A DNA stretch of 64,000 bases, from the NCBI RefSeq assembly GCF_047496725.1, contig NC_132971.1, forward strand, positions 11,971,501 through 12,035,500. The letters run 5' to 3'. The translations under genes and the position numbers were made by a program. Within the stretch, counting starts at the first letter, position 1; each line of letters begins with the position of its first letter. This document shows, piece after piece, positions 12,694 through 24,857 of this stretch. The DNA comes from Anoplolepis gracilipes. Taxonomy: Eukaryota > Arthropoda > Insecta > Hymenoptera > Formicidae. Below the pieces are notes generated by a model. That model was given only the letters and a program-made list of their open reading frames with translations. It was not told the origin of the DNA and searched no databases.

Positions 12694-13890
12694 CTTACTG
12701 CTGTGCTTTTCATTATCTATTTTCATTATGCCATTAACAAATAATTTTCTTTTGATTTCTTTGACATTCAAACTTTTTCGCAAATTTATAAATCTGCTCT
12801 TTTTAACAATTTGGCATTTTTGCCTTTGTAATTCTGAAGATATATAAATAAATTTTTGTTTACTTTCTACCTTTTCTCTGATATAATAATATTAAATGTC
12901 TATGTGATTCTTTTGTGAAATTTGAGATTTTTTTCACTAATCTAAAGTATTTTGATTGTCAATAAACTTGTTAAAATTTGTTGGCTCAACACATATACAT
13001 TCAAGAGCTTTTAACAATTTTCTTAACTAAATGGCTTCTTTAGCTGTTGACTCTACAGCCACATATTCTGATTCATTGTTAGTATAAATATATTGGTGTA
13101 AGAAATGGGTTGTTTTCTATTCATTCTACAATATTTTTACATCTATACTATAATCACCAAGTGCTATATTAAGCAATTTTTTAAAACAAACTATAACTAA
13201 TTCAAGAACTTTTCGTGATTTAGTTATCAATAATCCACCATACACAAAAGCTTTTATATTATTTAAGAAAAACTTTTATATTAATATATCCCAAGAGATA
13301 GAGAGAGAGAGAGATATTTTTATCTGCTTCAATTTCTGTAAAATTAAATTGTTTTAAAATACTATTAAATATTTATTATAAAATACTATTAAATATTTTG
13401 TTCCAATATTTAGGTTACTATTTTAAACTATATAAAAATTTTAAAAGCTTACAAATAATACTTTCTTTACTATCTTCTTTATTTTCTACTAGATGTAGCC
13501 CTTGAAAAGCTCTCTATATAAATTTCCTCTTGAAAATTTACAGAAAGGCTGTCTGTATAAATTGCATTAGCTTGAGGTCTTCTTGTACTGCTATCACCAG
13601 CAAGACTCTGAGAGCGAGTCGTGCCTCACAAGAAGTGCAAAAGTTTCCTTGAAGTCAATTCCTTGCTGTTTGAAATCTCTGGTTACTAATCTTGCTAGTG
13701 AAAAATCTTTCCTCGTGTATCTCAAACTCTTGAAAGACTCACTTTGAATCAATCATTTTCATATTTGATTCTTTTTGCTAAGATTGACATTTTAGACCCG
13801 ATGCTTCTTAAGGTTATTATTTATTTCCATTTTGTGGCTTATTCTGTTAATTGCTTCCTAAAATGAACAAGATAGATTATATTTAGCATT
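12690..13890 (-). pseudogene. Ty1/copia-type reverse transcriptase and RNase H relic
   Basis: Conceptual translation of the minus strand, across frameshifts and stops, gives copia pol landmarks in the right order. The RT start is ARLVTRDFKQQGIDFKETFA at about 13700-13640. ICKLLKFLYSL and a degraded YVDDG region (FVYGGLLITKSRKVLE) follow at about 13450-13210. The RNase H segment is ESEYVAVESTAKEAI and RKLLKALE near 13080-13000. The C-terminal tail resembles xHIDIKYHxIREK. A GA microsatellite interrupts it at 13296-13314. It is clearly dead. Confidence 0.85.
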
Positions 13891-13899
13891 ACAGGAGTA

Positions 13900-16587
13900 A
13901 AAAAGTTACAGATAAACTTCAGGAACTATAGAAAATTCGGAATATAGCAACTTTTGAACAGGAATCTACCCTGTTTTTCGAATTATGAGTCAGTACACGT
14001 CTTTAGATGTAAGAAACTATATTGTGGACAACATACCAATGAGATAAATAATCTTAATTTGTACAAAATTTAATAAAAGATTACACAAATAATATTGTAC
14101 AGTATTGCAAAAGTTGTTCAAAGTAGCGACCAGTACATTCAATGCTAGAGTTTCTTTCTTTGAGCAACGCCTATTATATATACTTTAATTTGACATAATT
14201 TTACATAAGCTCAAATATATCGTAAAGAATTTAATTTTTGGCATTATTCTACCTTCGTAACTTTTTTGTTGAATATTGCAAATAATCGATTTATATAAAA
14301 AATTAGAATAGGTTATTGTATATAGTTTCTTTAAAAAAATTAGATTGACTTTCACATAATCTTGGCACTTATACTCAAGATTAAATTAATATCATATTTC
14401 GAAACAATATATAATTTTTCAATTTTTGAACTGACATGAAAACGTTTATATTGTAGTCTAAATCTTTTTCGCGTTCTTTCAGACAGCTGTTAATTACACA
14501 GACTGCTTATGCAGAAGTAAGTTCCGCCCCTAATTTATCTTCTAGTTACACTACTGCTTCTTTCCCATTCCCTCTATCTGTCTTCATCTCTTTCTCTTCC
14601 TTCCTTTTCATTTCTTCTTCCTCTAACACCGACTATGGGTTATAAATACTTGTTTCGCTATTCCTGAACTATATAGGCTACTTGGAAAGCTTGCAAATGG
14701 CTGCTCACTGTTTGCCATGCAGTAATGACATTGAAATATACACTTTCCAAACAACAGAAGCAACACCTTAAATAGTCCAGTTCTATTGTCCTATGTCTTT
14801 CCGTTTGGAATTAAGCAAAAGCTATAATGTTGGCACGGTTAAAAATACAATAACGCAATTGGAGAATAATGTAAGGTTAAAATAATTTAAAAAATCATCT
14901 TAAGAATTTATTATACTTTCCAAGTTAATATTTTAAGGAGTTTTTACAATAAATATCAATATGATTCAGAAACCTTAAAATTTTATTAATTTTAATCTTA
15001 CTCTATGTAAGTTGAAATTTTAATTGTTACGCACTTATATACTATAATGCAATAATAGAAAAAGTCTCGCTTGTTTACACTCTCGACCGACAACTTCATT
15101 TGCCTACATTATTATGCCGACAGCTTCGATTAGCGACAGCACTTGATTACAGAGCGATTATCTATTATACAAGCATTATTGCGCATATTTAATAATTTAA
15201 AATACGAACAAATATTTACGTACAAAACACATTATTACACACTTTTATTGCACATACATATTTTACTCCATGACATTATTGCACATACATATTGCAGATA
15301 CTAAATAAAAAAAATCATATTAACAATTATAAAGAATATTTTTACGCACATACACTTTTTGCACGTGATATTGTTACGCGCATTACAGATTGCATGGTAT
15401 TATAATATTAAATATATATTTAAAATAAGATTAACAAATATTTAAAATAAAATATAATATTTAAAATAAAAAAAAAATATTAATATTTTGCTGCAATCAA
15501 TAATCTTGATCTTAATATATGTTTCTAAGAAATCAAAATTCTATCAACTTTTAAAAGATTTTAGCCACTTATTATTATCGATGTAAAAACAAAAGAACAC
15601 ACACAAATTCATGCAGAATCATACAATTATAAAGATCTCTCAGTTTTTATTTTTGATTTATTACGAAATGTTCAAACAATCTTTCTCTAATTTTTATTGT
15701 GTGCAATCTGTCTATGAGCAGTGAAATCATGTGTGTAACATATGTTTACGCACATGATATTATTGCACACATGTACATTATACATATAACTTGGCAATCA
15801 GAATTGTTGACAATCGAAGTTATTTGCAAAATGATAAGCAAAAGAATATGTTGAGAATTAGGATTGTAAACAAACAGGATTTCTCAATAACATAAATACT
15901 TTTACATATTTTATTAAATAATTACACATTGATATATCTATAATATTTATTTTATATAAGAAAAAAAAGAACTAAGATTTTTCACGTTTTGGAACTATGA
16001 ACAAATAATAAAATAAAATAAAAATAAAAAAATAAAATTATTAGAGACGTTTTAACAAATGATAACAGAAGAAAAAACTATAGATAAAAAAATTACGGCA
16101 GATTAAACAAGAAAGAAAAAGAGGAAGAGAGAGAGAAAGAGAAATAAAAAGAGAGAAGAGAAGAATAGAAAAGGTTTAAAGAGACAAGGCCGCTAAAAGG
16201 TGTATGACAAAGAAGTACAAGAAAAGGTAGTACTATAATAAAACAAAATGTACATACATACGTATATTTATGCATGCATATGAGATAAGATAATAAAGGA
16301 AAGAAAGAGGATAGATTTAAATATATATATTTTATATTATTATAAAAATATATTATATTATAAATATATATTAATTTAAAAAATAATAGATATGAATATC
16401 ACCACAGTTTTTGTGCTAATACCCAGAAAATAAATAATTATTTTTGATAATTTACAAACAGGATATATGCATAAGATATTTACTAAATCAGGATATAATC
16501 GTGAAAAATGTGTGAACAATATCAAACGCATTTTTTATTAGTTTAATTATAATTTTCTAAACAAAATAGTATTAATTTAAAATTAAT

Positions 16588-16633
<46 letters not shown>

Positions 16634-18290
16634 AAAGTAGTTTATTTTAAATGCTAATTTCTTTTCATATTTTTCAAACTTACAAAAAAATATTTTAGAG
16701 AAAATTTTTTTGTAAATATTGAAGAGAAACATGAGATAATATTCATAATTAATATTCATTTTTTAAAGTTTTTTTCTCAAACTTATGTAAAAGTCAAATT
16801 GTGTAAATGATGAGATAAATTTTTTAAATAGACATCCTTATATCTTATATATAGCTATAGATTCTTAGAATTGATATAAAGCCATTTTAAATTGTTATTT
16901 TTAAAAACGAGTTGAATTACATAGAATAAATGATACGGGTTATTATAGTAATGAACCAAATTTATAGCACATAAAGCATGGTTGGATTTACTTTTTCCGT
17001 GTGTGTGTGAAATATATTATGTAATAATACTTAATATGTCATTATAATATAATTCTGTTTGCCGTATTGTGCTGTATCGTAAAAATTATATCACAATAGG
17101 AGAACATGAGGCAATGCTATTGTAAATTAAATATATAATTATGCTTCATATTTTCTTTAATAATGAATATTTATTAGTAAATTTACGAATATGATATTTG
17201 TACACAACTTTTTGTAATGCTAATTTTGTCTTATTGCTTATTTTTACTAAAAAGAATTATTTACATTTAAGTAAAACATTAAGTTTATATCAAATAATCA
17301 AGAAACACGATAGTATTTCTTGACAAGTCACGCGCAAAACGAACCGTGTATTTATACACAAGTCACTCAATTACAAGTACTTTAGATAATAAGCTTAATC
17401 TCAAAAACTAGGTATGTTTTACATAACGAAAGAGTCTTTATTTTTGCTTTACGTGTCCTATGAATAGATTATTATGCAAAGTCCCAATATAAAAATATCT
17501 TTTTAAAAAATGTTGCATGGAAAACACAATGTACTTTTACAATTTTCGACATAGAGTTGATCGATATCGTTATATTATATTATTACATATCGATCATAAT
17601 CTAATTTTACAGCTTATAGTAAAATTTTTAAGTCATCAAAAATAGTATCCTCATAACTGTTCTTTACGAAAAAGTAATGACTGTCAAAAATAGTATCTCC
17701 AAAACTATTCTTTACAAAAGAATTAATCATCATCAAGTACAATAAAATTATAAGCTTTATAAAAATATGAAATCCGTTTTAAAAAGACATCAAGAATAGA
17801 AAGAAAAAATGCCAAATATCCTTCCCCAAATTGTTCTTTATACATCAATTACTTAAACATCAATTACTATTAATAGTATTTTCATACACTATCTTTCCAA
17901 AAATTCTGTAAACCTCTACAAAATATAGCATTTTTAGAAACATAACATCTTTTTAGCAAAAAAATTTTTTTTATATAAAAAATGTCTTTAAAAATATAAA
18001 TTAATGATACAAAAAAATACTGACATATTAAAAATACTCAAGTATGTTTAAAAGTTTTATTAACACGCCTATTTGCAGGCAATTCATATAGTATATTAAT
18101 CGAGTATATTAATTATATAAAAATTATTATTTAATTACATTAATACGTTAATTTAAAAAAATATATTTATTAATATTTCTAATTAATAAATACATAACAT
18201 TAAAAATTATGAGTAAATTATTTCATTATTAAGAAAGACAAATATATTTCAAAAATATAAAACAAGTGAATATATATGTATATATCCTTA
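13900..18290. other. A+T-rich intergenic stretch
   Basis: It contains a pyrimidine tract at 14570-14640, a GCACATACATA-type short repeat (TTATTGCACATACATATT at 15245 and 15277), a purine-rich tract at 16105-16175, an AT microsatellite at 16588-16630, and repeat copy B at 17335-17650. I see no gene. Confidence 0.35.
17335..17650. repeat. Diverged repeat, copy B (matches 4770-5470)
   Basis: Shares AACCGTGTATTTAT, TATGCAAAGTCCCAATATAA, TGTACTTTTACAATTTTCGA and TTGATCGATATCGTTATATT with copy A in the same order and orientation. Confidence 0.4.
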
Positions 18291-18299
18291 TGAAAAAGG

Positions 18300-18440
18300 C
18301 GTGTTACCGATTTTATTGTTGCCACTTTTCCGCAATACTGATTGGTTGTCTCGCAGTCTCGTTGTCAAGTGCGTTTTGTAACTTGCTTCGTGCGTGTCGT
18401 CTGCAGCTGTCAAATTTTGACAGTTTGTGTGACAATTTGT
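18300..18440. promoter_or_regulatory. GC-elevated patch, promoter or old exon
   Basis: The stretch has balanced base composition with CpGs, a GATTGGTTG (inverted CCAAT) and a GTCAAATTTTGAC palindrome (18408-18420). A purine-rich sequence follows. No ORF or splice-supported gene is visible. Confidence 0.2.
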
Positions 18441-18573
18441 AGAAAATTTAAATTAAAGAAAAGTTAAAGAAAACGAAGAAGAGAACAAGAGAGACAAAAG
18501 AAAGGCACATATATTATCTATGCATGTATTGTATATGATAAACCTATGTATAAAATTTTCTCATGATATATAT

Positions 18574-18631
18574 ATATAAATTACATAATTAATATACTAT
18601 CATGATAGTATATTAATTATGTAATTTATAT
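18574..18631. repeat. 58-bp perfect palindrome
   Basis: Perfect two-fold symmetry around TCATGA (18600-18605), reading ATACTATCATGATAGTAT at the centre, with no spacer. Confidence 0.9.
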
Positions 18632-18840
18632 TTGTGTAATAAATAGAAAAAAGAAGAGATTGAAGAAAGAAGGAGAAGAGATATAATATTAAATAAAGAA
18701 AGAAAAAGAGAGAGAAAAAAAGAAAAAGAAAGAAGAATGCTTTCTTAAAGTCAACCGTAAATATTAAAATTTAATATTCAACAATCAATTAGCATTGCGG
18801 AAAAGAAACGTTAATGCTTAACTTTAACATACACTATATA

Positions 18841-18931
18841 CCTAACCATACAACACAATATAAACACATACCTAACTATACAACACAATATAAACACAAA
18901 CAAAATAAATAGGGCGCGCGTAGCGCGCGCC
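18841..18931. repeat. 30-bp tandem duplication followed by GC-only hairpin
   Basis: CCTAACxATACAACACAATA... occurs twice (18841-18870, 18871-18900). It is followed by GGCGCGCG-TAG-CGCGCGCC (18913-18931), a perfect GC-only inverted repeat in a very A+T-rich setting. Confidence 0.85.
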
Positions 18932-19409
18932 TAAACTATTCTAGTATATATATAAATTAAATGATAAATATATATTTAATAATTTAAATAATTATTTAAT
19001 AATTTTTAAATAATGTATTTAACATTTATGATAATCTATAACACATTTAAAATATACTTTTGCACATATAAGACACTTAATTTTTTATATTTATCTTTAA
19101 TAATCTGTTTAGATAATATTTAACATATATTAATATATATTAATGTATAGATAATATTTAATTTTTAATATATTTATCAATTTACCTAATAATCAATAAT
19201 TATTATCTCAACCATATATTTAAATATTTTAAATGTATTATAAAAATATAAAAAACTTAATTTAACTGAATAATATTACAAATATAAAAATATAATTAGC
19301 ACATAATAAATTTTTAAGACAAAAATATATGAACTCAATTAAACTCTTAACACTTGTTTATATTCATTATTATTATCTTTATATTAATATTAATTTTTAA
19401 TTTTAATTA

Positions 19410-20600
19410 ATGGTTTTTATAAATACAAAATATACATTTATTATATATAGACTACATAGAAATATTTTTCTTAAATAATTGTAATATCCGACAAACGGGC
19501 GCGTTAAGAGATTAAACTGTTTCGAATAATTAGGCACACATGGAATAATAAAAAGGTATGGAACGTAGAGAAAACCAACATTCCGAGTATCATTAGTACC
19601 AATTAGATCATTATTTTGACTACTCATAAATAAGTTCTTAAGGTCTCGATCTTGGAGCATGTCAAAAATTAGCGACAATGAGTATTTATTGTCCATTAAA
19701 ATATTAATGACCGTGATAATGAGCTGTAGAATTTTTTAAATAAAATTAGGAATGCAACAGGAAGAAAGCTTTATCGATCAGATTGAAATTAACATTATCT
19801 CCTTCTTGTAACAGAGAGGATAATAGCAGTCATAATTAGATATTTTCCTGAAAAATCGGTTTATAAAATCAGTTAAATTCAATAAATTCTTTATTTAAAA
19901 TAAACATAATGTCGAGAAATTTCAACCTGCTTCAGTTCTCTTCTCCATTGTAAACTGCAATCTTTTTTTGATAAGCATTAAATCGATTCAGTACGAGCTT
20001 CATCGAGGGAAGGACTGCCAGCGCGACATCATTAACATATTAAATATAAAACAGGAAACTGAACGAAAGATCTCTGATCATCCTACTCTTTAAATCACTT
20101 ATAGTTAAATCGTTTATTATAGGAGACAAAGGAGAGCTCATAATGTCCTAAAGTTTTGTTGATAAAAAAACGCCATTAAATGTCGAATTAAACACAATGC
20201 CATTAAATGTCAAATTAAACACAAGCCGGACCGTCATCAAAAACTCTTCGCACGACACAGTGTATAATTATTTCCGAGTTTCTTCGTAGCTATACTGTGT
20301 CTGTTGCTATGTTTAAAGGGAGTGTTAGTAAATAGTGAGATCACATTCAAAGAGATCAACTCATATTGGTCGCCAATGTATTCTCCACTAATTGAAAACT
20401 GTCTTTCACGTAGCTGTCAGCAACTGGAATCGAGTAGATAATCTTATGCAGGAAAGTTGCCAATGGATGTAAAGGATAAAACAATAATTCTCAAGGAGCA
20501 TCTCGGCTTGTGAATCTTGGAGAGCCCATAGACCCTTGGCAGTACTTTGTTTGTACAATTTAATGGCTTATACGTAGTACTCGAAATATAATCTTATTTC
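19410..20600 (-). pseudogene. Penelope-like element reverse transcriptase relic
   Basis: Minus-strand translation across several frameshifts gives Penelope-type RT landmarks in order. VYGLSKIHKPRCSLRIIV is at about 20525-20470, LVENTLATNYELISLN then VISLFTNTP at about 20390-20320, and SSPLSPIINDLTISDLKSRM at about 20140-20080. YVNDVALAV (YVDD box) with LNRFNAYQKK follows, then RLKFLDI and DKAFFLLHS. FLYVPYLFIIPCVPNYSKQF lies near 19590-19535. No GIY-YIG endonuclease domain is recognisable. A 24-bp tandem duplication (TTAAATGTCGAATTAAACAC type) sits in the coding part at 20175-20222. Confidence 0.85.
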
Positions 20601-20744
20601 TTTCACTTTGGGAGTAAATTATGTGGATTATTGATAAGCTTTCTGCAAAGATCTTTTTTTTACTTTTATAAGTTTTGTATCATTAAGGAAAGCATTCATA
20701 TTATTCAAATAGGAGTCTTATTCATATTGTCCAAGTAATAAAAC

Positions 20745-20975
20745 AAGGGTGTATGTAGTGGAGGGCGGAACTGACCCAGACACGTTGTTGCAATTATCCA
20801 TCCGGCAGCGGCTCTATGTAAAGCATTCCTAACATCTTTCAGCTCGAAAAATAATTGTTCGTAAACAATATTTTTACGAACTCGAAAAATATGTGACGCA
20901 CAAGTGATTGAATCAGAAATCGAACCCGAGACCTTTCGCTTTCCAATGTTCCTATTAAGAGTGGCCAGGTATATG
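20745..20975 (-). mobile_element. tRNA-like SINE-style segment
   Basis: On the minus strand GGTCTCGGGTTCGATTTC contains a near-consensus B box (GGTTCGATTTC). A box-A-like TGGCCACTCTTAATAGG lies about 40 bp upstream. The segment continues with G+C-normal sequence ending near the Penelope relic. Judged by promoter boxes only; not foldable into a functional tRNA as far as I can see. Confidence 0.35.
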
Positions 20976-20999
20976 TAATAAATATGTAAATATTTTTTA

Positions 21000-21930
21000 A
21001 TACTTATCATAAATCTTTGAAAACTTCTTCTTCAAAAATTTTTATGAGGCGCTCAAAGAAATCATACTAATTTTGAATTAATAAAACCTCTTTAAAAATT
21101 TATTAAAATTGATCTAAATTTCTTTAAAGAAAGTGTTAATGTGTGAAATATAGCTTTAAAAGCTACAGAAAAGATTAAAGAACACAATCAATTATATTAC
21201 AATGAAAAACATAAAAAGTCTACTATTTTTAAACATTTTGAATGTGATTTAATATTAATTCTAGTGATTTGATATTAATCAGAGTTTAAAGATCTTTATA
21301 AAATATATTATCTATAAAGTTCTAAGTAAAAAGGTATAACAGATTGATAGTTCTACTTTTGGGATTACACAGAAACCTTATAATTCAGTTTTATCTACTG
21401 ATCATATGAAACTACGAGTTAAACCCATTAATAATATTAATATGTATTAGATGCATCATTATATTGCTATTTTAATCTTATTTGTAATATTATAGCGATA
21501 TTAATTATTATAATTATATTTCTATTTTATATTACATATACATATTAATATAGCAGTATTATTCCCCGTTTATATTTATTTTATATAAATAACAATGTCT
21601 CATTTAACTTATAATTGTGATACTATGCCAATAATTTATTTTTTTTCTTGCAATATTATTTTGTTTATTGTGTTTCATTTTCTTTGTAGATTTCACTTAT
21701 TAGAAATTTTATTTACTTTTATGCATATTTTAATTGTAAATTTATCATTTTTAATGCTTTAAAGTCATTTAATTTAATTTGACACCAATTAATTATAGCT
21801 TTTCTTGATTTTTTAATTATTTTTTATAATAGTTTATCTAATAAATTTGTATGTTATTTAAGTCTCATTGTGCTAATTATGTAATACATTTATATTTGAT
21901 ATATTTTATTTTAAACATAATTTAGTATTA
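21000..21930. other. A+T-rich non-coding sequence
   Basis: Very A+T rich with short direct repeats such as GTGATTTxATATTAAT (21243, 21264). I see nothing else. Confidence 0.35.
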
Positions 21931-22160
21931 GCATTCGAGGTGAATGTGTTCCATTAGGTAAAACTGTAAGGCTAAACCTTACTCTGTGTCACCTCGTCTA
22001 GTTGCGTGTGCATCCTATTAGTGCTATTGCACGTATACCATGACATCATCATGACGTTATGTCTCTCATCAGCTGAGGTCACGTGAGTAATCGTCAGAGG
22101 CTGAAGCGTGAAACAGCGTGCAGAAGATCTTTTGTAAAGAATCAAAGAAATTTATGATTG
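21930..22160. promoter_or_regulatory. GC-elevated patch with CRE-like and E-box sites
   Basis: Contains TGACGTTATGTC (CRE-like, near 22051), GTCACGTGAG (E-box, near 22079), and small inverted repeats (AAGGCTAAACCTT; CGAGGTGA against TCACCTCG). No ORF or splice context identifies a gene. Confidence 0.25.
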
Positions 22161-22529
22161 TGCTCGGATGCTTTCGAAAAACGTTGATTGCGAGTTAATA
22201 CAGTCAAAGCAGTTTCATATTCCATTGTACCATTGTTGGATATACATACTGTATTAAATAAACGTATTATGATTGTCAACGTGCTTTGTGCGTTTATTAC
22301 TTGTTTGAATTATCTTTATTCTTGCTCCTTTAATTCTGACACCATTAACTGGATCCTACTATTTCTCTTAAGTTCAATAATAATTTCGTTACAGTGACGT
22401 ACAATTATGTATAACTATGATGTAACTTTAGATTATAATATGCCTAATCATGTTTACTTTTATTTAGCTGTCTGATTTTTAAACAACCAATTCAATTCTA
22501 GTTTTAAGGCTTTCGTGATCACTGATATT

Positions 22530-22692
22530 CTCAATGGAAAGGGCTTCCGGATAGATGCCACGTGCTGGGACAGCATGCCGACGTTTCGCAAACGTTACAG
22601 TTTGCATCTTCAGGGCTAAGAGCTCCGATATTGTACGTAGTATAACGCTGTCCCAGCACGCGGCATTCATCCGGAAATCCTTTCCATTGAGG
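22530..22692. mobile_element. Fold-back element with ~50-bp arms
   Basis: Left arm CTCAATGGAAAGGGCTTCCG..., with GTGCTGGGACAGC near its inner end; the right arm is the reverse complement, ending CGGAAATCCTTTCCATTGAG. The minus strand between the arms carries CCTGAAGATGCAAAC and GTTTGCGAAACGTCGG, the best example of the recurring hairpin motif (stem GCAAAC/GTTTGC). Confidence 0.8.
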
Positions 22693-23146
22693 AAATCAAT
22701 TCAATATTAGAACTCCCTATGTTGAAATTAGATCAGAAATTAAACTGATAGAAATAATTTTTTGCTAACTATTTTTTGCAAATTTTATATAATTCATATG
22801 AAACATATAATTCACTAAAACATAAATACAAAATAAATATCATGTCACAAACGAATGAACTAGCGATAATTGAATATTGCTTTTTTTTTATTAGAATGTT
22901 TCTCGAATGTTGCTGTAACATTTCTGATAAAATATTACAGTTACATGTTTCTACAACGTCTCTACAATACGTTACAAATTATATAAGAGAATAGAAGAAG
23001 GAGAAAAGATTTTCTTGTACGAGAACATGTTTGAGAAAATAAAATTTATAATTATATGAATACTTATAGTATTATATATATATATATATATATATAGTTA
23101 CATATGTATATAATATATATAATATATATAGTTATACATATAATAT

Positions 23147-23241
23147 ACAGGGTGAGGCAATAACTATTACCACCTGAAATATCTTTGAATCTGTAAGATC
23201 TAAAAAATATTTTAAAAGGTAATAGTTATGCCTCACCCTGT
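23147..23241. mobile_element. 95-bp ACAGGGTG fold-back element
   Basis: ACAGGGTGAGGCAATAACTA...GGTAATAGTTATGCCTCACC CTGT: 24-bp terminal inverted repeats around a 47-bp centre, flanked by TAT/TAT sequence compatible with a TA target. Confidence 0.85.
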
Positions 23242-23562
23242 ATATAATAAATAGTTATAAAATACATGAAAAAATATTTTTATTAAAAAATCTCACACAA
23301 TGTTATGGATATAAGACATTGGTTTTGAAACTTTCGAAATCAATTTTAATAAAACTTTGGAAATTTAATATATGTGATGCTAATCGAAAATCATAATGGG
23401 CAAGATTTCACTACAATCAACCATTTAGCCATTGCAAGCGTTCAAAAATCAAACTAAAGTTATTTGGGGAATAATGGGTTACAATGTATTATTAAATAGA
23501 ACCATACAATTAACCTTTTTTTACAGATATGTATATATTTATGCGAAAAAAATATGTATATA

Positions 23563-23564
<2 letters not shown>

Positions 23565-23610
<46 letters not shown>
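23565..23610. repeat. (AT)n microsatellite
   Basis: AT run that creates Tyr/Ile-rich ORFs on both strands; not coding. Confidence 0.9.
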
Positions 23611-23618
<8 letters not shown>

Positions 23619-24857
23619 CATGTGTAGATAAGTAGACATAAGATGTTTAAAAACAAAAATAAAATATATAATAATACAATAACTAAATAATAATAATAGT
23701 AATAAGTAAAATAATAATATGATACAATACAATAACAATTAAATAATATAAAAATGTAAAATAATAGTAATAATAATTTTACATTTAATTGTTAAATATA
23801 ATAACTTAATTTATTAATAATTTTTTAAAAGCCGTGTGTGCTTGGAAAAGCATTTAATCCTGCCACGCAATCAAAAAGCGAATAGTGTCGCTCATCGCTT
23901 TTGTTACTGACTTCGTATAAACGGGACAGAAAACAGTATATTTGTCCTTTTCTACTAGCCAAAGCTACTGAAACGCCGAGCTCATATGACACGGTTGGCA
24001 CTTGTATGTGTTATCCTCTCTACTACGGTTGCATATTGCTAGCGTCTTCCATCTAACATCACACATCTACTAAGCTCATTTCAAAACGTTTACTTATATT
24101 CTTTCTCTTATTTATATTCCCTCTTTCACTTTATTGAACCTATCTTGTATACACTGTAAAATTGTACAAAATTGTACATTGCAAAATTTTTATATTAAAC
24201 AAATACCAGAAACTAATAACAAAAGTGTAATTTTCTAACTTTTTTCTGTACGTTAGCGATCGATGTTCAGTTGGCAATCACTAGCACACGCCATTCCATG
24301 AGTAATTTTCTAACTTTATTTTGTTTTTAACATAAGATCGATTTTATTTTAGTATATACTTGAATCGTGGAAAAGGATTTATTATTCGTGTAACCTAAAA
24401 AAAGTTTGGTGCAGAAAAAATAATCATTTTGATTTATGCTTGACTTTTACTGAACCAATGTTAATCGTTACTAGCAACAATGGTATTTATCGATTTTATT
24501 TGCAACTATCAACGGTATTTATCGATTTTATTTGTAACCTTCAACGTGGAAATTTTGAGACTATTATGCTATTATAATTTGTATCTGCATATATATTATG
24601 CATATTGTGCGATAATAAACTAAAAAGATATTAAAAATTAGTTACAATGTAATATAAAATTTATAATTAGTAATAAAAATCTTCGAAAAAAAATTGTGTT
24701 ACAATCATTGTAAAACTGACAACATGATACATTTCTACTTATATTATTACTCATATTATTATTTATCTATTTATTATGAATAGTATACAGCAATTTAGAT
24801 AATACAAAAAATTTATTATTTATGATAAGTGTTTAACATATTTTCATGTGTTTACAG

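Larger units (their letters stand above)
22700..24857. other. Sequence upstream of the Ig exon
   Basis: Holds AT microsatellites (23066-23140, 23565-23610), the ACAGGGTG fold-back at 23147-23241, and a G+C-normal patch at 23830-24090. In the patch an ORF at 23986-24042 reads MTRLALVCVILSTTVAYC and resembles a signal peptide, but it has no suitable donor in phase 1. The true first exon of the Ig gene may be near here or further away. Confidence 0.3.

Noticed and set aside
19403..19696. 97-residue minus-strand ORF as a separate gene
   Set aside because: It is the C-terminal part of the Penelope-like relic (VPYLFIIPCVPNYSKQF).
20918..20960. A tRNA gene
   Set aside because: Only a B-box and a weak A-box are seen; no complete cloverleaf with an anticodon arm can be drawn.
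20705..21010. 101-residue minus-strand ORF
   Set aside because: It covers the tRNA-like SINE-style segment with its B box; the repeat explains it better than a protein.
22479..22670. 63-residue minus-strand ORF
   Set aside because: It lies inside the fold-back element at 22530-22692.
23432..23738. Overlapping ORFs on both strands with Tyr/Ile runs
   Set aside because: Produced by the AT microsatellite.
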